The position numbers and the translations under genes were made by a program. DNA of 5,428 bases from Streptomyces violaceus. Its GTDB lineage: Bacteria > Actinomycetota > Actinomycetes > Streptomycetales > Streptomycetaceae. The stretch is from the NCBI GenBank assembly GCA_000715635.1, contig KL569183.1, forward strand, positions 31,738-37,165, written 5' to 3'. Shown in pieces: positions 1-5,428 of the stretch (positions are counted from its first letter, which is position 1; each line of letters starts with the position of its first letter). The notes beneath the pieces are model-generated. The model ran no database searches. It was not told where the DNA came from and was given only the letters and a program-made list of their open reading frames with translations.

Positions 1-17
1 ATGTGTATAAGAGACAG
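1..17 (+). other. Tn5/Nextera mosaic-end adapter remnant (not genomic)
   Basis: The first 17 bases, ATGTGTATAAGAGACAG, are identical to the 3' part of the 19-base Tn5 mosaic end used in transposase-based sequencing libraries. They interrupt the whiA reading frame, which is intact up to position 19 and then reads adapter-derived residues (PVSYTH) with no relation to WhiA. On the plus strand the adapter supplies false start codons, giving spurious proteins beginning MCIRDR and MYKRQ. It should be trimmed before annotation. Genomic sequence starts at about position 18. Confidence 0.97.
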
Positions 18-684
18 GGTTCGCCGTGGCTCGCACCTCGCGGCGCATCCGGCGCTCCTCCCAGGCCAGCACCGACTCATGGGCACCGAGCCGGGTCAGC
101 AGGGCACCGATGGCGTCACCGTCACGGACGACGACCCGGTCCACGCCGCGCACCTCACGGGCCTTTGCCCCGATCGACAGGCGGCGGGCGGCGCCGACCA
201 GCGCGAGCGCGGCCTCGGGGCCCGGGCAGGTCACCTCGAGGGAGGAGGAGCGGCCGGGCTCGGTGAGCGAGCCGTGCGCCAGGAACGCGCCACGCCAGGC
301 GGCCTCGGCGTCGCAGGTGGCCCCCGAGACCACCTGCGGGGGCAGGCCACGGATCGGGCGGCCGCGCCCGTCGACCAGGCCGGTCTGGCGGGCCAGCTGG
401 TCCCCGCCCGCGATGACGCGCACGACGTAGCGCGAGCCGCGGCGCAGTCCGCCGGGTGCCATCACGATCAGTTCGGAGCTGTGGCCGAAGATCTCCAGGA
501 TGTCCCGCTTCAGACGGCGGGCCGCCATCGCGGTGTCCAGCTCCGCCTCGATCACAATCCGACCGCTCACCAGGTGGAGGCCGCCGGCGAACCGCAGCAT
601 GGCGGAGACCTCCGCCTTTCTGCAGCAGGTCCGGGTGACGGGGAGCCGGGAGATCTCGTCCTTCACCGCTGCCGTCATCGCCAT
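18..684 (-). CDS. whiA: WhiA sporulation transcription regulator (partial, C-terminal part missing)
   Basis: WhiA is a DNA-binding regulator that in Streptomyces acts with WhiB to arrest aerial hyphal growth and start sporulation septation. The gene begins at ATG 684 ([18 protein letters not shown]) and 222 codons are readable, ending at REVRATAN where the adapter begins. Family members are about 325-330 residues, so roughly the last 107 are missing. What remains is the N-terminal WhiA domain (residues 1 to about 85) and the LAGLIDADG homing-endonuclease-like fold, including [10 protein letters not shown] at 130-139 and LLTRLGAH at 195-202. The C-terminal helix-turn-helix DNA-binding domain is lost at the contig edge. 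The ribosome binding site GGAAGGA (692-698) lies 7 bases from ATG 684. A second in-frame ATG at 678 (codon 3) overlaps the yvcK stop as ATGA but sits 13 bases from that site, so 684 is preferred. It is the last of the four operon genes in view. Confidence 0.96.
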
Positions 685-1754
685 GGGCCGATCCTTCCAT
701 GCATCCGAAAAATACGGTCGTACGCGGCGGCCAACAGCTCCGGGTCGTGCCTCGGGGTCCCGTCGGGCCTGGCCACCGGCGCCAGCTCGACCGCGGCCCC
801 GAAGCGCTTGGCGGCGTCGGTCAGGGAGTCACGGTCGGGCACGGCGGCCTCGTCGGCCAGCACCACGTCCAGGGCGAGTTTAGGGGCGTGTCGTCCCAAA
901 ACCTCCAAATGACGCTGCGGGGAGAAGCCCTCGGTTTCTCCGGGCTGCGGGGCGAGGTTCAGGGAGAGTACCCGGCGTGCCTTGGTCTGCGTGAGCGCGT
1001 CCAGCAGCTCGGGCACGAGCAGGTGCGGGATGACCGAGGAGAACCAGGAGCCGGGGCCGAGCACCACCCAGTCCGCGTCCAGGACGGCCTCGACCGCCTC
1101 GGGCACGGCGGGCGGGTCGTGCGGCACGACGTGCACGGACTGCACCTCGCCCGGGGTGAGGGCGACGGTGGCCTGGCCGCGGACCGTGTCGACCTCCTCC
1201 GGGCGCTCCGGGTCGTGGCCCTTGACCAGGGCCTGGAGCTCCAGCGGGACGGCGGACATGGGCAGCACACGCCCCTGGGCGCCCAGCAGCCGTCCGACCA
1301 GGTCGAGGGCCTGCACGTGGTCGCCGAGCTGCTCCCAGAGAGCGACGATCAGCAGATTGCCGACCGCGTGCTCGTGCAGGTCGCCCTGGGACTGGAAGCG
1401 GTGCTGGATGACCCGGGCCCAGGTCTGGCCCCAGTCGTCGTCACCGCACAGCGCGGCCAGCGCCTTGCGCAGGTCGCCGGGCGGCAGCACGCCCAGCTCG
1501 TCGCGGAGCCGGCCGCTGGAGCCGCCGTCGTCGGCCACGGTGACGACGGCGGTGAGGTCGCCGGTGATCCGGCGCAGTGCGGCCAGCGAGGCGGACAGGC
1601 CCATGCCGCCGCCGAGGGCGACGACCTTGGGCTGGGTGCCCCGGCGGCGCGGTCTGCCGCCTCGGGCCTCGGCGGGCCGGCCGGCCCGTGCGTCGGTGCT
1701 GCCGTCGGGCACCACCCGGCGCAGCCGGCTCAGCCGCGGAGTACGTCGTGTCAT
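675..1754 (-). CDS. yvcK: YvcK/GluP family (CofD-like) UDP-sugar-binding protein
   Basis: This 359-residue protein belongs to the YvcK family (gluconeogenesis factor GluP; CuvA in mycobacteria), related in fold to the F420 enzyme CofD. Bacillus YvcK binds UDP-sugars and supports growth and cell shape on gluconeogenic carbon; mycobacterial CuvA affects wall synthesis. Visible family motifs are [10 protein letters not shown] (48-57), [17 protein letters not shown] (72-88) followed by [18 protein letters not shown] (129-134) and [14 protein letters not shown] (233-246). It is cytoplasmic, with no signal peptide or membrane segment. The first 40 or so residues are an Arg/Pro-rich extension not needed for the fold, so a later start is possible. 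The chosen ATG overlaps the rapZ stop as ATGA (1751-1754), typical of translational coupling. The 3' end overlaps whiA by 10 bases. The yvcJ-yvcK-whiA order matches the Bacillus yvcJ-yvcK-yvcL cluster. The function in Streptomyces is inferred from the family. Confidence 0.94.
   Translation of the reverse strand: MTRRTPRLSRLRRVVPDGSTDARAGRPAEARGGRPRRRGTQPKVVALGGGMGLSASLAALRRITGDLTAVVTVADDGGSSGRLRDELGVLPPGDLRKALAALCGDDDWGQTWARVIQHRFQSQGDLHEHAVGNLLIVALWEQLGDHVQALDLVGRLLGAQGRVLPMSAVPLELQALVKGHDPERPEEVDTVRGQATVALTPGEVQSVHVVPHDPPAVPEAVEAVLDADWVVLGPGSWFSSVIPHLLVPELLDALTQTKARRVLSLNLAPQPGETEGFSPQRHLEVLGRHAPKLALDVVLADEAAVPDRDSLTDAAKRFGAAVELAPVARPDGTPRHDPELLAAAYDRIFRMHGRIGPWR
692..714 (-). promoter_or_regulatory. 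whiA ribosome binding site and candidate internal whiA promoter -10
   Basis: GGAAGGA (698 to 692, minus strand) is a strong ribosome binding site 7 bases before the whiA ATG. Just upstream, within the end of yvcK, TATTTT (714 to 709) fits the actinobacterial -10 pattern TAnnnT in an unusually AT-rich patch (ATTTTT) for this genome. It would start transcription near 702, leaving a leader of about 18 bases that keeps the ribosome binding site. No good -35 hexamer is seen at 17-18 bases, though TTGGCC lies 14 bases upstream. Streptomyces whiA is known to have its own developmentally raised promoter; whether this is it is inference. The ribosome binding site is firm, the promoter weak. Confidence 0.4.
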
Positions 1755-2710
1755 TCGCGTCCCATGTCCCGGTGTACGACCACTGTCTCCACGCCTTCGG
1801 ACGCGAGGCGGGCGGCGAGCTTCTCCGACATGGCGACCGAGCGGTGCTTGCCGCCCGTGCAGCCCACGGCGATGGTCACGTAGCGCTTGCCCTCACGGCG
1901 ATAGCCGGTGGCGATGAGCTGGAGGAGCTCCGTGTACCGGTCGAGGAACTCCTTGGCTCCGGGCTGGTTGAAGACGTACCCGGAGACCTCGTCGTTGAGG
2001 CCGGTGTACGGACGCAGCTCCGGTACCCAGTGCGGGTTCGGCAGGAAGCGGCAGTCGACGACGAGGTCGGCGTCGACCGGCAGGCCGTACTTGTAGCCGA
2101 AGGACATCACCGTGGCCCGCAGCTCCGGCTCCTCCTCGCCGGCGAACTGGGCGTCCATCTTGGCGCGCAGCTCGTGCACGTTCAGGCTGGAGGTGTCGAT
2201 CACCAGGTCGGCGTCGCCGCGCAGCTCGCGCAGCAGTTCGCGCTCGGCGGCGATGCCGTCGACGATCCGGCCGTCGCCCTGGAGGGGGTGCGGGCGGCGC
2301 ACCGACTCGAAGCGGCGCACCAGGGCCTCGTCGGAGGACTCCAGGAAGACGATCCTCCGGGTGACGTTCTTCGCCTCCAGGTCGGCGAGGGACTCGCGGA
2401 GATTGTCGAAGAAGCGGCGGCCGCGGACGTCGACGACGACGGCGATCCGGGCCACGTTGCCCTGGGAGCGGGCGCCGAGCTCCACCATCGTGGGGATCAG
2501 CGCGGGCGGCAGGTTGTCGACCACGAACCAGCCGAGGTCCTCCAGGCACTTCGCGGCCGTCGAGCGGCCGGCCCCGGACATGCCGGAGATGATCACCAGC
2601 TCGGGGATGGCCGCGTCCGGGACCGGGGCCTTGTCGTTGGGCGTGCCCGTACTCACCTGTGCTCCGTCTCCGGCTTGCTGTTCTTGCCCGTCGTGCTCGT
2701 TCACATTCAT
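1751..2710 (-). CDS. rapZ: RapZ/YvcJ family nucleotide-binding protein
   Basis: RapZ-family protein of 319 residues. In E. coli, RapZ is an RNase adapter that delivers the GlmZ small RNA to RNase E and senses glucosamine-6-phosphate; Bacillus YvcJ is a nucleotide-hydrolysing homologue. The RNA-adapter role is not established for Streptomyces. Visible here are a P-loop GMSGAGRST (43-51), DNLPP (65-69) and a C-terminal domain ending [14 protein letters not shown] (280-293). C284, G286, H289 and R290 align with E. coli C247, G249, H252 and R253. The Walker A lysine is replaced by Arg49. An acidic, Gln-rich extension of about 36 residues precedes the P-loop (E. coli RapZ is 284 residues). ATG 2710 overlaps the uvrC stop as ATGA, but AGGAG (2713-2717) is only 2 bases from it and 8 bases from an in-frame GTG at 2704, so translation may start at 2704 (317 residues). 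Confidence 0.95.
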   Translation of the reverse strand: MNVNEHDGQEQQAGDGAQVSTGTPNDKAPVPDAAIPELVIISGMSGAGRSTAAKCLEDLGWFVVDNLPPALIPTMVELGARSQGNVARIAVVVDVRGRRFFDNLRESLADLEAKNVTRRIVFLESSDEALVRRFESVRRPHPLQGDGRIVDGIAAERELLRELRGDADLVIDTSSLNVHELRAKMDAQFAGEEEPELRATVMSFGYKYGLPVDADLVVDCRFLPNPHWVPELRPYTGLNDEVSGYVFNQPGAKEFLDRYTELLQLIATGYRREGKRYVTIAVGCTGGKHRSVAMSEKLAARLASEGVETVVVHRDMGRE

Positions 2711-4806
2711 GTCTCCTGCCCCCGTCGTTCGTCCGGGGCGCCCATCGTCACGGGCTCCCCACTGGAACCCATGGTGCCGGGTTCCGTGCCAGGTTCCGTG
2801 CCGGGTTCCTCTTCCATGATCTCTCCAGTCGCCGTGTTGACGGCGGGTGCGGCCGGAGCCGCCTGGGCGAGGGCCGCCGCGATGGTCTCCGCGGTCTTGC
2901 GGCCTATACCGGGAACCTCGCAGATCTGGTCGATGGTGGCAGATCGCAATTTCTTCAACGAACCGAAGTGTTTCAGGAGTGCCTGCTTCCGCGTGTCCCC
3001 GAGTCCCGGCACGTCGTCCAGGGGGCTGGAGCGGAAGCGCTTGGCCCGCTTCGAGCGCTGGTAGGTGATCGCGAACCGGTGGGCCTCGTCACGGACCCGC
3101 TGGAGCAGGTACAGGCCCTCGCTGGTGCGGGGCAGGACCACCGGGTCGTCGTCGCCGGGCAGCCAGACCTCCTCCAGGCGCTTGGCGAGGCCGCACACGG
3201 CGATGTCGTCGATACCGAGCTCGTCCAGGGCCCGCCGGGCGGCCGCGACCTGGGGGGCGCCGCCGTCGACGACCACGAGCTGGGGCGGGTAGGCGAACTT
3301 CCTGGGACGGCCGTCGTCCTCGGTGAGGCCGGTCCCGACGATCTCGCCGTTGCTGTCGATCTCAGGGGTCTCGGCGTTCTCGCCGTCGGTCCACTCCCCC
3401 GTCTTCTCCTTCTCGGCGAGGTAGCGCCGGAAGCGGCGGGTGATCACCTCGTGCATGGAGCGGACGTCGTCCTGCCCCGCGAAGCCCTTGATCTGGAAGC
3501 GGCGGTACTCGCTCTTGCGGGCGAGCCCGTCCTCGAAGACGACCATGGAGGCCACGACGTCGTCGCCCTGGAGGTGGGAGATGTCGTAGCACTCGATCCT
3601 GAGCGGGGCGCTGTCCAGGTCGAGGGCGTCGGCGATCTCCTCCAGGGCACGCGAGCGCGTGGTCAGGTCGGAGGCGCGCTTGGTCTTGTGCAGGACGAGC
3701 GCCTGCTGCGCGTTGCGCTGCACCGTCTCCATGAGGGCCTTCTTGTCGCCGCGCTGCGGGACGCGCAGGGAGACGATCGAGCCGCGCCGCCCGGTGAGCC
3801 ACTCCTGGACGGGCTCCACGGGGTCGGGCAGGGCCGGGACCAGGACCTCCTTGGGGACGGCGTCGCCGGTCTCCTCGCCGTAGAGCTGCTGCAGGGCGTG
3901 CTCCACGAGGGCTCCGGTGGTGATCTCCTCCACCTTGTCGGTGACCCAGCCGCGCTGACCGCGCACGCGTCCGCCGCGTACGTGGAAGATCTGGACGGCC
4001 GCTTCCAGCTCGTCCTCGGCGACCGCGATCAGGTCGGCGTCGGTCGCGTCGGCGAGCACGACCGCGTTCTTCTCCATGGCCTTCTTCAGGGCCCCGATGT
4101 CGTCGCGCAGCCGGGCCGCCCGCTCGTACTCCATCTCGTCGGCCGCTTCCGCCATCTGCTTCTCCAGCCGGCGGATGTACGTGTTGGTCCGGCCAGTCAT
4201 GAAGTCGCAGAACTCGTCGGCCAGTTCGCGGTGCTCCTCGGCGGAGACGCGGTCCACGCAGGGGGCCGAGCACTTGCCGATGTAACCGAGGAGGCAGGGG
4301 CGGCCGGTGCGGGCCGCGTTCTTGAACACGCCGGCCGAGCAGGTGCGTACGGGGAAGACGCGCAACAGCAGGTCGACGGTGTCGCGGATGGCCCACGCGT
4401 GCCCGTACGGCCCGAAGTAGCGGACGCCCTTCTTCTTGTGACCGCGCATCACCTGCACGCGCGGGTACTCCTCGTTCATCGTCACCGCGAGGTACGGGTA
4501 GCTCTTGTCGTCGCGGTACTTGACGTTGAACCGGGGGTCGTACTCCTTGATCCAGGAGTACTCCAGCTGGAGCGCCTCGACCTCCGTGGACACCACCGTC
4601 CACTCCACGGACGCAGCCGTGGTGACCATGGTGCGGGTGCGCGGGTGCATTCCCGCCAGGTCCTGGAAGTAGTTCGCCAGGCGCTGGCGCAGGCTCTTCG
4701 CCTTTCCGACGTAGATCACCCGGCGGTGCTCGTCACGGAACCTGTAGACCCCCGGCGTGTCGGGGATCTCACCCGGTTTGGGGCGGTAGCTGGAGGGGTC
4801 GGCCAT
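2707..4806 (-). CDS. uvrC: UvrC, excinuclease ABC subunit C
   Basis: UvrC makes both incisions around a lesion in nucleotide excision repair, after UvrA/UvrB recognition. This copy has 699 residues (E. coli 610). In order: a GIY-YIG nuclease domain with GVY (19-21), IYVGK (31-35) and expected active-site residues Y32, R42, E82 and N94; four cysteines C156, C171, C179, C183 spaced like the reported Fe-S ligands of E. coli UvrC; a UVR motif for UvrB contact (about 207-245); an RNase H-like 5'-incision domain with YDISH (D408), VVVDGG (D514) and DEAHRF (H576); and tandem helix-hairpin-helix motifs at [13 protein letters not shown] (from 599) and [12 protein letters not shown] (from 631). An acidic insert (about 470-505) separates halves of the RNase H-like domain. 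The tail after 655 is low-complexity and includes three EPGT repeats. All catalytic residues are present. It is the first operon gene, with ATG 4806 placed 7 bases from a TAGGGT -10 element. Confidence 0.98.
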   Translation of the reverse strand: MADPSSYRPKPGEIPDTPGVYRFRDEHRRVIYVGKAKSLRQRLANYFQDLAGMHPRTRTMVTTAASVEWTVVSTEVEALQLEYSWIKEYDPRFNVKYRDDKSYPYLAVTMNEEYPRVQVMRGHKKKGVRYFGPYGHAWAIRDTVDLLLRVFPVRTCSAGVFKNAARTGRPCLLGYIGKCSAPCVDRVSAEEHRELADEFCDFMTGRTNTYIRRLEKQMAEAADEMEYERAARLRDDIGALKKAMEKNAVVLADATDADLIAVAEDELEAAVQIFHVRGGRVRGQRGWVTDKVEEITTGALVEHALQQLYGEETGDAVPKEVLVPALPDPVEPVQEWLTGRRGSIVSLRVPQRGDKKALMETVQRNAQQALVLHKTKRASDLTTRSRALEEIADALDLDSAPLRIECYDISHLQGDDVVASMVVFEDGLARKSEYRRFQIKGFAGQDDVRSMHEVITRRFRRYLAEKEKTGEWTDGENAETPEIDSNGEIVGTGLTEDDGRPRKFAYPPQLVVVDGGAPQVAAARRALDELGIDDIAVCGLAKRLEEVWLPGDDDPVVLPRTSEGLYLLQRVRDEAHRFAITYQRSKRAKRFRSSPLDDVPGLGDTRKQALLKHFGSLKKLRSATIDQICEVPGIGRKTAETIAAALAQAAPAAPAVNTATGEIMEEEPGTEPGTEPGTMGSSGEPVTMGAPDERRGQET
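2774..2809 (-). repeat. Three tandem 12-bp repeats encoding (EPGT)3 in UvrC
   Basis: Three contiguous 12-bp units occur at 2774-2785, 2786-2797 and 2798-2809. They read GTGCCGGGTTCC, GTGCCAGGTTCC and GTGCCGGGTTCC on the plus strand, so the middle copy differs at one base. On the coding strand each unit gives Glu-Pro-Gly-Thr, at UvrC residues about 667-678. The unit is a multiple of three, so gain or loss of copies by slippage would keep the frame. It lies after the helix-hairpin-helix domain, in a disordered tail. Confidence 0.9.
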
Positions 4807-4836
4807 GTCTCACACCCTACTGGCGAGCACCGACAG
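4807..4836 (-). promoter_or_regulatory. Candidate PafBC/RecA-NDp-type DNA-damage promoter of uvrC, leaderless
   Basis: Reading the minus strand towards uvrC: CTGTCGGTG (4836 to 4828), an 8-base spacer (4827 to 4820), TAGGGT (4819 to 4814), 7 bases GTGAGAC (4813 to 4807), then ATG 4806. The published motif for the RecA-independent damage promoter of mycobacteria and relatives is TTGTCRGTG-N8-TAnnnT. The first box matches at 8 of 9 positions, and the spacer length and all fixed -10 bases match. The TAGGGT position puts the transcription start at or one base before the ATG, so the mRNA would be leaderless. An AGGG inside the -10 element, 8 bases from the ATG, could look like a ribosome binding site but would not be transcribed from this promoter. 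Regulation by PafBC is inferred from the motif only. Confidence 0.75.
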
Positions 4837-4896
4837 TCCGACGGGAGCGCGGGGCACGATCACGGGCTTGGCGGGTGGCAGTTTCCAACGGCATGT

Positions 4897-4919
4897 CCCG
4901 CCGCGGGGATTACGGCGGG
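4897..4919. repeat. Inverted repeat, 7-bp stem, in the uvrC divergent intergenic region
   Basis: CCCGCCG (4897-4903) and CGGCGGG (4913-4919) form a perfect 7-bp GC-only stem with a 9-base loop. It lies about 60 bp upstream of the candidate uvrC promoter and about 140 bp before the small divergent gene. It could be a structure or binding site, but short GC stems arise easily in such DNA. Confidence 0.3.
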
Positions 4920-4978
4920 CCGGTAGCGGGAATGCAGGCTTCCCACGGGGACACGGCGCGTCCGGCGGACGAGGGCCG

Positions 4979-5006
4979 TGTCGGTGCAGGCACAGGTTGT
5001 CAGTGC
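4979..5006 (+). repeat. Two tandem TGTCRGTGC motifs upstream of the small gene
   Basis: TGTCGGTGC (4979-4987) and TGTCAGTGC (4998-5006) are direct copies whose starts are 19 bp apart. The same nine bases, TGTCGGTGC, occur inverted in the uvrC promoter (minus strand, 4835 to 4827). Extended by one base the second copy is TTGTCAGTG, a full match to the upstream box of the PafBC-type promoter. At the expected -10 positions (4995-5000 and 5014-5019) the sequence is GGTTGT and CCGCTT, not TAnnnT. These are therefore possible activator sites or chance copies, not complete promoters. Confidence 0.4.
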
Positions 5007-5061
5007 GGACCGGCCGCTTCCCACGCGGAGCGGGCGGGCCACGGGTCGGAGGGCTGCGCAG

Positions 5062-5223
5062 ATGAAGCAGATGCGGATCGAGAAAACCCGGCGGACGGTC
5101 CGTGCCCGCCGGTACGCGGACGAGGCGTTCGCGCTGCGCGACGCCCTGGACCCGCGCGACCCCGACATAGTGCGGGCCAAGCGTCTCGCCCTCGAGGAAC
5201 AGGGCGGAAGCGACCGCTCCTAG
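5062..5223 (+). CDS. Small charged protein of unknown function (53 aa)
   Basis: I do not recognise a family. The reading frame starts at ATG 5062 and ends at TAG 5221-5223, giving MKQMRIEKTRRTVRARRYAD... of 53 residues. It is very rich in Arg, Asp, Glu and Ala, has no Cys, Trp or membrane segment, and looks helical in two parts: a basic N-terminal half (residues 5-20, RIEKTRRTVRARRYAD) and an acidic/mixed second half around DPRDPD (30-35). Support for it being a gene: GGAGGG at 5048-5053 lies 8 bases before the ATG, about nine in ten codons end in G or C, and a strong hairpin follows 17 bases after the stop. An in-frame GTG at 4978 would extend it by 28 residues but overlaps the TGTCRGTG element and has a poorly spaced ribosome binding site. 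It is divergent from uvrC, across 255 bp. It is probably cytoplasmic; nucleic-acid binding is only a guess from charge. Confidence 0.7.
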   Translation: MKQMRIEKTRRTVRARRYADEAFALRDALDPRDPDIVRAKRLALEEQGGSDRS

Positions 5224-5240
5224 AAACTCACCGCCCGCCA

Positions 5241-5272
5241 CGAACGCCCGGGGTGTACGCCCCGGGCGTTCG
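5241..5272 (+). terminator. Hairpin terminator after the small gene
   Basis: CGAACGCCCGGGG (5241-5253) and CCCCGGGCGTTCG (5260-5272) form a perfect 13-bp stem with a 6-base loop, TGTACG. It starts 17 bases after the TAG of the small gene. No T-tract follows, which is usual for Streptomyces factor-independent terminators. The symmetric stem could also stop a gene arriving from the right on the minus strand. Confidence 0.85.
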
Positions 5273-5428
5273 GCATGTCCGGACGGTTCCCGGGCGGGCG
5301 TACATCACTGTCCGGCATCAGGTGTTGTCGGGACCAGGTCAACACGCTTCAATGCGGTGGAACTCGGGGCCCTGAACGACGACGTACGGATGTGAAGACC
5401 CGCCGTGCGCCGGCGGGACGGCCCCGGG
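5273..5428. other. Intergenic stretch to window end, no supported gene
   Basis: No reading frame here has both a convincing start with ribosome binding site and typical codon use. It holds a 6-bp inverted repeat GTGTTG/CAACAC (5322-5327 and 5340-5345) and a second GC hairpin, CCCGCCG/CGGCGGG with a 5-base loop (5399-5417). A 29-residue open frame enters from the right edge on the minus strand (ending in EFHRIEAC, stop at 5341-5339) and could be the tail of a convergent gene, but it is too short to judge. In Streptomyces I would expect further genes between uvrC and uvrA to the right. Confidence 0.5.

Noticed and set aside
1..912. Long plus-strand open frame starting MCIRDR
   Set aside because: Its start codon lies in the adapter and the rest is antisense to whiA and yvcK; such antisense frames are expected in high-GC DNA.
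3935..3943. Exact TTGTCGGTG damage-promoter box on the plus strand inside uvrC
   Set aside because: It is antisense to codons for a VTDK stretch, and the expected -10 position (3952-3957) reads GCGCTG. It shows that the box alone can arise by chance in coding DNA, and I used it to temper the intergenic copies without a -10.
2659..4926. 755-codon plus-strand open frame
   Set aside because: It is antisense to uvrC, with a composition mirroring UvrC codons and no recognisable domain.
4938..5025. Ten-base direct repeat GCTTCCCACG (4938-4947 and 5016-5025)
   Set aside because: It matches no known operator, has only two copies 78 bp apart with no symmetry, and is plausible by chance in GC-rich DNA.
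4810..5241. 143-codon minus-strand open frame ahead of uvrC
   Set aside because: It runs through the uvrC promoter and antisense to the small gene, ends just before uvrC, is low-complexity Arg/Pro-rich and shows no family motif.
5325..5353. TTGTCG-N17-TTCAAT as a plus-strand promoter
   Set aside because: The second base of the -10 is T rather than A, and there is no supported gene downstream.
5392..5428. Possible start of a plus-strand gene at GTG 5392 (MKTRRAPAGRPR)
   Set aside because: No ribosome binding site precedes it, a GC hairpin overlaps it, and only 12 codons are visible.
5339..5428. Possible C-terminal end of a minus-strand gene entering from the right (ending EFHRIEAC)
   Set aside because: Only 29 residues are visible, third-position G/C is only moderate and I recognise no family. 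It is plausible but unsupported without flanking sequence.

Overview
The window is a piece of a high-GC actinobacterial chromosome, almost certainly Streptomyces. The gene order uvrC-rapZ-yvcK-whiA, the strong G/C bias at third codon positions and the close match of each protein to its Streptomyces family (as I remember them) all point there. It lies at a contig end: bases 1-17 are not genomic but the Tn5/Nextera mosaic-end adapter left over from library preparation.

Layout, left to right. Positions 18-684 (minus) hold the first 222 codons of whiA, the sporulation regulator, cut by the adapter. Positions 675-1754 (minus) are yvcK (GluP/CuvA family), 1751-2710 (minus) are rapZ (YvcJ family) and 2707-4806 (minus) are uvrC. 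Transcription runs right to left in the order uvrC, rapZ, yvcK, whiA. Three successive junctions overlap: 4 bases at uvrC/rapZ and rapZ/yvcK, 10 at yvcK/whiA. This is a tightly packed, probably translationally coupled operon. A tandem 12-bp repeat encodes a Glu-Pro-Gly-Thr tail in UvrC.

Upstream of uvrC is a 255-bp divergent intergenic region (4807-5061). On the minus strand it carries CTGTCGGTG, 8 bases, then TAGGGT, then 7 bases, then the uvrC ATG. This fits the bipartite promoter described for the RecA-independent (PafBC-type) actinobacterial DNA-damage response, and its position implies a leaderless uvrC mRNA. Two more copies of the TGTCRGTGC core lie on the plus strand ahead of a divergent 53-codon small gene (5062-5223). 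That gene has a strong ribosome binding site and is followed by a perfect 13-bp hairpin (5241-5272). Positions 5273-5428 hold no gene I can support.

How the genes fit together: UvrC is the nicking nuclease of nucleotide excision repair. RapZ, YvcK and WhiA form a cluster conserved across Gram-positive bacteria that links nucleotide-sugar or envelope metabolism, RNA or metabolite sensing and, in Streptomyces, sporulation septation. If the damage-type promoter drives the whole operon, DNA damage would also raise rapZ, yvcK and whiA transcription. That is inference, but testable.
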